From: Rana temporaria
Taxonomy: Eukaryota; Chordata; Amphibia; Anura; Ranidae
Assembly: GCF_905171775.1 (NCBI RefSeq)
Contig: NC_053497.1
Location: 103,312,157-103,376,156, forward strand
Direction: 5' to 3'
Length of the DNA stretch: 64,000 nucleotides
Positions 57,885-64,000 of the stretch are shown here, in pieces. A program made the translations under genes and the position numbers. Within the stretch, counting starts at the first letter, position 1. Each line of letters opens with the position of its first letter. The notes under the pieces were generated by a model. It was given only the letters and a program-made list of their open reading frames with translations, had not been told where the DNA came from and did no database searches.

Positions 57885-58557
57885 AAGAGGAACTGTCATG
57901 CTTTTTTCTATTACAAGGGATGTTTACATTCCTTGTAATAGGAATAAAAGTGACCCAATTAAAAAAAAAATAAAAAAACAGTTTTAAAATCAATAAAGTA
58001 AAAGTAAAATACGATTTTTTTTTTTAAAGCGCCCCCGTCCCGACGAGCTCACGCGCAGCAGCGCCCGCATATGAAAATGGTGTTCAAACCACATATGTGA
58101 GGTATCGCCGTGATCGTTAGAGTGGGAGCAATAATTCTAGCCCTAGACCTCTTCCATAACTCAAAACATGCAACCTGTAGATTTCTTTAAACGTCGCCTA
58201 TGGAGATTTTTAAGGATAAAAGTTTGACGCCATTCCACGAGCAGGCGCAAATTTGAAGCATGTCATTTTGGGTATCATTTTACTCGGCGTAACATTATCT
58301 TTCATAATATAAAATAAAATGGGCTAACTTTACTGTTGTCTTTTTTTTTTTTATTCAAAAAAGTGAATTTTTTTCCAAAGAAGTGCGCTTGTAAGACAGC
58401 TGCGCAAATACGGTGTGACAAAAAGTATTGCAATGACCACCATTTTATTCTCTAGGGTGTTTAAAAAAAAAATTATAATGTTTGGGGGTTCTAAGTAATT
58501 TTAACTTGTAAACACTGAATCTGAAAAACAGGCTCTATCCTTAAGTGGTTAACAAAA
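57885..58557 (+). repeat. ranid repeat fragment (family K)
   Basis: The text AAGGGATGTTTACATTCCTT (a hairpin), GTGAGGTATCGCCGTGATCG, CATGCAACCTGTAGATTT and CACCATTTTATTCTCTAGGG is a repeat I recognise from ranid introns. A related part lies inverted at 61628-62040. Confidence 0.55.
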
Positions 58558-58559
58558 AA

Positions 58560-59380
58560 TAGCTGCATGGTTTAGCTGCCAGAAGGAGGCCTTTACTGCA
58601 CCAATGCCACAAAAAAGCCAATGAGGCATGTCAAGGTGGTGATGGGCATATTGTAACCAGGCTTTTTTGTGGAACTTGTACTGTAAAGACTTCTTTCTGG
58701 CAACTTGACCATGCAGCTCTTTTTTTTTTCAAGTATTATCGTATTGTGCTCCTTAAAAACAACCACGCCATCTTTTTCCAGAGCAGCCTGTATTTCTCCT
58801 GAGGTTACCTGTAGGTTTTTCTTTGTATCCTGACTAATTCTTCCGCCAGTTGTGGCTGCAATCTTTCTTGGTCTACCTGATCATGGCTTGGTATCAAAAG
58901 AGCCCCTAATTTTCCACTTCTTAATAAGTGATTATACAGTACTGACTGGCATATTACAAGGCATATTACAAGGCTTTGGCTATCTTTTTGTATCCTTTTC
59001 CATCTTTGTAAAGTTTCATTACCGTGTCTAGCCTGCTCAGTGCATTAATGTGAGAGCTAACAAACTAATTTACTATTTATACACAGACACCAATTGTGAT
59101 TTAAAAAGCCACAAATGTGGGAAATTAACCTTTTGAATTACATTTTTATCTGTGTGTGCCAAGGCCAAACATTCCAGGGTGTGTAGACATTTTATCGGGC
59201 CATTTGAGTGATTTCAGTTTTCATTATGATTTAAAAAGGATCCAAAAAACTATGTGATAATAAATGGCTTCATGTGATTGATCATGCCAAAAAACTTTTA
59301 TTTAAGGATGGCAGTCAAATTTTCAATATAAATGCCAAAATGTCACAATTTCGGCCAGGGTATGAAAACTTTTGAGCATG
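58560..59380 (-). pseudogene. Tc1-like transposase remnant
   Basis: The minus strand near 59040-58900 reads LSRLDTVMKLYKDGKGYKKI then AKAL, the first helix-turn-helix of a Tc1 transposase; a 12-bp direct duplication (CATATTACAAGG) disrupts it at 58951-58974. It goes on as STV-SLIKKWKIRGSFDTK, SGRPRKIAATTGGRISQDTK and VTSGEIQAALEKDGV, the second DNA-binding motif. Text near 58560-58700 (VARKKSLQYKFHKKAWLQYA) is the following central part. The catalytic region is missing. Confidence 0.75.
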
Positions 59381-59543
59381 AATGTGTACATTCATTTTAG
59401 ACAATCCCTTTTGGTGTTTGAACTCAATGTGTAAATTGATGTTGGGAGACATTGATAAAAATAAGGCCTAATGACGTGATAGTTATCTTTTGCATATGTG
59501 TCACTTGGTATGTTCCTAACCATCATCCTCTCTTACTCCCAAG
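59381..59543. other. end of the 41.4-kb intron with splice acceptor
   Basis: A pyrimidine-rich tract CATCCTCTCTTACTCCCAAG ends at the acceptor AG 59542-59543. Confidence 0.75.
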
Positions 59544-59798
59544 ATCCTCTCATCCATCAGACAACGCTGTGACAACAATGTCAGATCTAAATATGGGATC
59601 CGGGGATCTGGCCCAGGACTCTGCGAAGATTTTAGAGAACAATCTACCTCCTCTCTGCCTGAAACAAATCTTTCCAAAGTATGCCAAACAATTCAGTTAC
59701 CTGCGAGTGGTGGAACGAATTGCGACACTCTTTCTCCGATTCCAGGGAATCCGTGGTACTATGAAAATGGGGCCTACTGGTTTCCGGACATTCATTAG
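59544..59798 (+). CDS. ttll11: TTLL11 exon (C-terminal conserved region)
   Basis: The first base completes the split Gln codon from 18147. The exon then codes SSHPSDNAVTTMSDLNMGSG, a variable linker, followed by the conserved LPPLCLKQIFPKYAKQFSYL, RVVERIATLFLRFQGIRGT and KMGPTGFRTFIR. This matches the part of TTLL11 after the catalytic domain as I recall it (CLKQVFPKYAKQFNYL; GPTGFRTFIRS). The acceptor is CTCCCAAG and the donor AG|GTGGGT, ending in phase 2, so at least one more exon lies beyond. The linker differs most from the mammalian form. Confidence 0.9.
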   Translation: MLSSIRQRCDNNVRSKYGIRGSGPGLCEDFREQSTSSLPETNLSKVCQTIQLPASGGTNCDTLSPIPGNPWYYENGAYWFPDIH

Positions 59799-59960
59799 GT
59801 GGGTAACGTAAAGGCTGTACTCAGTCAGACATAGCTCTTTCAGGTGTTAAGATTCACCTTTATACAAGATTTCTTAGATGGGCAGATTATCTGCAAAGAC
59901 AGAATTAGCTGGCAGTTGGGTCAGATATGGATTGCATGGACTTTCCACTGGATCTCCCTA
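59799..59960. other. start of next TTLL11 intron
   Basis: Begins with the donor GTGGGT. No other feature is seen before the MITE. Confidence 0.6.
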
Positions 59961-60341
59961 GGCCCCTTTCACACCTGCGGACCGTATGCCCGCTTTTCAT
60001 CCATCCGTTTACGGATGAAAAATGGACATGAATTGATCCCTATGAGATGGACATCCGCTGACGCCCAATCTCATCAGTGTCCGCTATCCTCCGATTCTGC
60101 AGACGGAGGAAAATCCGATTTTTCCATCCGTCTGCGGATCGGGTGAACAAGGACAGATGGTCCGTGTTCATCTGATCCCCCCCATAGGGGAGAGCGGAGT
60201 TCTGACAGGGTGGTCCCTGCACAATGTCCAGGGACCGCCCTGTCATCTGTCGGCTCAGCGGGGATCAATGGAGTGATTCCCGCTGAGCAAGCGGATACAC
60301 ATGTACAGATCCTCACGTGATCCGTACATGTGAAAGGGACC
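59961..60341. mobile_element. family B MITE (Harbinger-like)
   Basis: The ends GGCCCCTTTCACACCTG and CATGTGAAAGGGACC are inverted repeats, flanked by CTA and TTA. Internal blocks GCGGAT, ATCCGC and TTCTGCAGACGGA-type tracts pair across the middle. Confidence 0.8.
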
Positions 60342-61127
60342 TTACACATCACTGGAGTGGAAATAACAATTTACATAGTAACAAATTTGATGTGTCTGCT
60401 ATGCAGGTTTTTTCCACAAACAGTCCAGTAGGGGTGCCAAATAGACTAGGCCAGTGTTTCTCAACTCCAGTCCTCAAGGTGCCCCAACAGGTCATGTTTT
60501 TAGGCTTTCCATTATTTTGCACAGGTAATCATGCAGAATTTCATTGTCCTGTTTGGTGACGATGACGATGGCTATTATACATGAATTCTCTCTCGTTTCT
60601 CCCTTTTGCCTGCTGATGTTCTGATCCTGCTGTTTCCTTTTGTAGTCAGTAGGTAGCTGGCAACATTTTTCATCTGTTTTCAATACTCATTATCGGTTTG
60701 TAGAATGGCCACTTCAAACATAATCTGAACTCAAGTGGCAGGAACGCTAGAAAGAAAGGCGGTCATTGATTTAAACACATTAGTGATTAACAGTTAAATA
60801 AGCTGCATTTTCAGATTTTATTCCTCTTTATGATCCATGATACAATAAAAACACCTGATTACTCCCCAATAAGAACCCCTGGCCTTACCCATAATAATGT
60901 TACAGATTTTAAAGAAGAACTCCAGCCAGATTAATAAGCACAGAGCTGTATTTAATATTTATATGTTTATGTAAGATATTTACTTGCCAAAAGATTTATT
61001 TTTGTTCTACAAGTCTTGTGACAACCACACTGTAAAGCCAGGAGGGTAATAAAATAGTGGTTATTCCAATTTTTTATGTCACACAATATTACCGCAATTT
61101 CCAAAATTTCTGTAAAAAGCACATTAA
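60342..61127. other. hAT-like MITE fragment, remainder unassigned
   Basis: CAGTGTTTCTCAACTCCAGT at 60453, followed by CCTCAAGGTGCCCCAACAGG, is a known hAT-type MITE end; its right end is not visible after about 60545. The remainder up to 61127 is unassigned. Confidence 0.5.
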
Positions 61128-61619
61128 GGCCCCGTACACACGACCAAACATGTATGCTGAAACTGGTCCGCGGACCAGTTTCAGCATACATGTTCGGTCG
61201 TGTGTAGGCGCGAGCGGGCCGAATTCCAGCAAACATTTGCCCGCCGGGCCTTTTCCCAGCAGACAAATATTCCTGGACGTGTTTTAAAACCGTCCGCTGG
61301 AATCCTGCCCGCTCGGACATGTACGGTCGTCAGTACAGACCTACCGTACATGTCCGAGCGCCCGCCGTCCCTTGCATGCGTCGAATGACTTCGACGCATG
61401 CGTGGAAGCCTTTAAATGGCAGGCCCGCCCACGTCGCCGCGTCATCGCCGTGTCATCATCGCGGCGACGACGCGGACACGCCCCGCGTATTGTTTACACG
61501 CGGACTTCTGTACAATGGTTAGTACAGCCATCGTACAGAAGCCCTCTGGCAGACATGTACGGTGAAAACGGTCCGACGGACCGGTTTCATCGTACATGTT
61601 TGCTCGTTAGTACCCGGCC
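61128..61619. mobile_element. family A palindromic MITE
   Basis: The ends GGCCCCGTACACACGACC and CTCGTTAGTACCCGGCC are flanked by TAA (61125-61127 and 61620-61622). It has an internal perfect palindrome at GAAACTGGTCCGCGGACCAGTTTC (61158-61181, quoted only as position evidence of a self-inverse) and GACGCATGCG tracts. Confidence 0.85.
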
Positions 61620-61622
61620 TAA

Positions 61623-62489
61623 AAGTTAATTTTAGGGGGCACAAAAATGCAATAAATTACCCAATTTTTTGTGTGGAATATAAAAGCCAAGGTTGCACCG
61701 AGTAAATAGATTCCCAACATGTAAACCCTTAAATTTGCATGCACCCCTGAAATAGCGACAAACTTCAGTACCCCATATTTTCCATAGGTGATGCTTTAAA
61801 AGCCCCCTATAGGTCAATAGTTTAGCGTTCCGAAGGATGTCTGGTGCCAAAATTATTGCTCTCATTCTGGTGTGAGCGACGATATGTAACGTGTATCACA
61901 ATCAACGTTTTCAGGCGTAGGTGCCCCGCCTTGCGCGTTTACGTTTGTTTGTACGTACGTATGTGTGGGGATGGCCTACATTTTTTGGGGGGGAGTTTTA
62001 TGTGCTTGGGTGTAACTTTAGTTTTGTACTCAACTTCTTTTTTTCCATCACATAGGGGATGAAAAATCCTCTATGTGATGATTTTTTTTTGGTGACAGGT
62101 TCTCTTTAATGAGACATGCAGGGTCTAAAAGACCTTGCATGTGCTCCACTGAATATGACGCAATGCATGTCGCACTGCATTACATTTTTATCCCAGCTTT
62201 GACATCACACGCCACTTCCCGGGTCAATAACAAGAAGGGGAGGAGTGTGTCCGCTCTCCTCCCTTCCCTCTACCCGGCGGCACCCGCTATTACAGTCCCG
62301 GGCCCGCAGATGGGCAAGCGGAGCCAGAGATACATAGCAGGGAGGGTGTGTGCAGCATTTGGGCGACAGCCCAGGCACCAGGATACATTTTTTTTTGCCT
62401 GGGGTTTGTCGAGCCCTGGTGTCAAGCATGTTAGATTGACCGCATGATGTTGCAGACCCTAATTGCTTTGTAGTGATGCCACTTCCGTT
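61623..62489. repeat. inverted family K fragment plus unassigned DNA
   Basis: The part 61635-61870 is the inverse of family K (GGTGCCAAAATTATTGCTCT, CCCAACATGTAAACCCTTAA). The part 62050-62100 holds a short hairpin CATCACATAGG / CCTCTATGTGATG. The remainder is not recognised. Confidence 0.45.
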
Positions 62490-62704
62490 AGCCTGATTTC
62501 TGGTGCCTTCTCATTCAAAGAGTTTTCTTTATTTTCATGACTATGAAAATTGTAGATTCACACTGAAGGCATCAAAACTATGAATTAACACATGTGGAAT
62601 TATACTAGGGTTGTCCCGATACCACTTTTTTAGGACTGAGTACGAGTATCGATGCTTTTTTTCAAGTACGAGCCGATACCGAATACCGATACTTTTTTTT
62701 AAAT

Positions 62705-63120
62705 GTGTCCCCAAATGCAGCCATGTCCCCCCCATATATGCAGCCATGTCCCCCCCATATATGCAGCCATGTCCCCCCCATATATGCAGCCATGTCCCCC
62801 CCATATATGCAGCCATGTCCCCCCCATATATGCAGCCATGTCCCCCCCCATATCCAGCCATGTCCCCCCCATATCCAGCCATGTCCCCCCCCATATCCAG
62901 TCATGTCCCCCCCCATATCCAGCCATGTCCCTCCCCATATCCAGCCATGTCCCTCCCCATATCCAGCCATGTCCCTCCCCATATGCAGCCATGTCCCTCC
63001 CCATATCCAGCCATGTCCCTCCCCATATCCAGCCATGTCTCTCCCCATATCCAGCCATGTCTCTCCCCATATATGCAGCCATGTCTCTCCCCAAAAAGCC
63101 CCCCAAAAAAGCAGCCATGT
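62705..63120. repeat. minisatellite of CAGCCATGTCCCCCCCATAT units
   Basis: About 22 units of 17-20 bp share GCAGCCATGTC, C-run and CATAT. Early units carry CATATATG, later ones CATATCCAG or TCCCTCCC, so variants spread in blocks. Long frames on both strands across it are artefacts. Confidence 0.92.
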
Positions 63121-63150
63121 CCCCCTTACCGTACATGCTGCCGCATCCCC

Positions 63151-63698
63151 GCTTGGTTAATACGCGCGAGGAACATTACAGCTTTGAATAGCTGTAGTCT
63201 TTCGCGCTGCGTATAGACACTCCCCCTTGCTCGGGATTGGACAGTTCACCCGAGCAATCTATACGCGGCGCGGCGAGAAAGACTACAGCTATTTAAATGA
63301 ATGCTGTAATGTTCCCCGCCCGTATTAACCAAGCGGGGATGCGGCGAAGCGGCGAGATTCGTGCGGCGGGGGGGGGAAGGGGGGGAAGTATTCTATTTTG
63401 GTATCGGGGGTATTTGCGGGACTTGGGGGCTTGGTTAATACGCGCGAGGAACATTACAGCTTTGAATAGCTGTAGTCTTTCGCGCTGCGTATAGACACTC
63501 CCCCTTGCTCGGGATTGGACAGTTCACCCGAGCAATCTATACGCGGCGCGGCGAGAAAGACTACAGCTATTTAAATGAATGCTGTAATGTTCCCCGCCCG
63601 TATTAACCAAGCGGGGATGCGGCGAAGCGGCGAGATTCGTGCGGCGGGGGGGGGGAAGGGGGGGAAGTATTCTATTTTGGTATCGGGGGTATTTGCGG
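63151..63698. repeat. 278-bp tandem duplication, each unit a hairpin
   Basis: Two nearly identical units start GCTTGGTTAATACGCGCGAG at 63151 and 63429. Within each, ACATTACAGCTTTGAATAGC and GCGCTGCGTATAG pair with CTATACGCGGCGCG and GCTATTTAAATGAATGCTGT, giving a long imperfect stem. The second unit runs into the terminal GAGTACGAGTACTC palindrome. Confidence 0.9.
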
Positions 63699-63848
63699 GA
63701 GTACGAGTACTCCCGCAAATACTCGGAATCGGTCCCGATACCGATACTAGTATTGGTATCGGGACAACCCTAAATTATACATAACAAAAAAGTGTGAAAC
63801 AACTGAAAATATATTTCATATTCTAGGTTCTTCAAAGTAGCCACCTTT

Positions 63849-64000
63849 TGCAGCAGACACATCTCTAGAACTGTTAAGAGGAGACTGTGTGAATCAGGCC
63901 TTCATGGTAGAATATCTGCTAGGAAACCACTGCTAAAGAAAGGCAACAAGCAGAAGAGACTTGTTTGGGCTAAAGAACACAAGGAATGGACATTAATACC
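63849..64000 (+). pseudogene. Tc1 transposase internal fragment, cut by window end
   Basis: In the frame starting AGA at 63855 the text reads RHISRTVKRRLCESGLHGRI, then SARKPLLKKGNKQKRLVWA and KEHKEWTLI to the edge with no stop. This is the second helix-turn-helix and the linker (ARKPLL-x-K...R-x-WA) of a Tc1 transposase. The N-terminal part is deleted, because 5' untranslated text joins at about 63850. The catalytic triad would lie beyond base 64000. Confidence 0.85.

Larger units (their letters stand above)
62606..63772. mobile_element. 1167-bp hAT-like element with minisatellite and tandem hairpin
   Basis: TAGGGTTGTCCCGATACCA at the left and TGGTATCGGGACAACCCTA at the right are inverted ends. 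An exact 8-bp duplication AATTATAC flanks it (62598-62605 and 63773-63780), typical of hAT. Inside are a 16-19 bp minisatellite (62705-63120) and a 278-bp tandem duplication (63151-63420 and 63429-63698). No transposase is readable. Confidence 0.9.
62490..64000 (+). mobile_element. Tc1-like element, runs off window, split by a hAT-like element
   Basis: The text GATTCACACTGAAGGCATCA, AACACATGTGGAATTATAC and, after the hAT-like insert, AAAAAGTGTGAAACAACTGA and TTCTAGGTTCTTCAAAGTAG is the 5' region of a Tc1 family common in fish and frogs. It joins at 63850 directly to transposase coding sequence, so an internal deletion has occurred. The 3' end is outside the window. Confidence 0.8.

Noticed and set aside
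62611..63216. 201-codon and mirror 145-codon frames rich in Pro or Trp/Gly
   Set aside because: They are translations of a minisatellite on both strands.

Overview
The window is nuclear DNA from a vertebrate, most likely a ranid or related frog. It contains split coding exons with canonical splice sites and no operons. Long introns are packed with DNA transposons, palindromic MITEs and retroelement remnants. Several of these repeats (ends such as GGCCCCGTACACACG and GGCCCCTTTCACACTG, and TTAA-flanked elements) are ones I recognise from ranid genomes; that assignment is from memory, not from a search.

One host gene is visible, on the + strand: the middle part of TTLL11, a tubulin tyrosine ligase-like polyglutamylase. 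Four exons are supported: 10028-10603, 14280-14375, 18038-18147 and 59544-59798. Their reading phases join without a break (0/0, 0/0, 0/2, 2/2). The third intron is about 41.4 kb. The 5' exons and the 3' exons lie outside the window.

The rest is intronic and repeat-derived. Tc1/mariner fossils lie at 7.35-8.1, 14.4-15.2, 15.19-16.73, 32.22-33.40, 36.4-37.25, 43.46-45.6, 58.56-59.4 and 62.5-64.0 kb. DIRS-like tyrosine-recombinase retroelement remnants lie at 11.6-12.8, 28.8-33.7 and 34.6-35.6 kb. An L2/CR1-type LINE 3' half lies at 40.86-42.11 kb and a possible R2-like LINE scrap at 46.6-46.9 kb. There are many MITEs with clear target-site duplications: 3-bp (Harbinger-like), TTAA, and 8-bp (hAT-like). 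Minisatellites sit at 3.15-3.64, 20.1-20.4, 25.0-25.7, 50.4-50.9 and 62.7-63.1 kb. Nesting is deep, and insertion order can be read directly at 39.3-42.8 and 56.3-57.3 kb.

The most unusual material is a set of short retroelement-like insertions, each with an 11-15 bp direct repeat at its borders and a hammerhead-ribozyme-like motif: 39602-40260, 46973-47274, 47662-50421 and 52260-52691, with a weaker motif near 56107. The 47.7-50.4 kb insertion is a 2.7 kb palindrome with arms of about 1.17 kb. Each arm carries a complete type I hammerhead core (CTGATGA, GAAA, NUH site, 5-6 bp stem I). In two other copies the palindrome axis falls inside the hammerhead core. This resembles Penelope-like elements and retrozymes, but no reverse transcriptase is present, so it may be a non-autonomous family.
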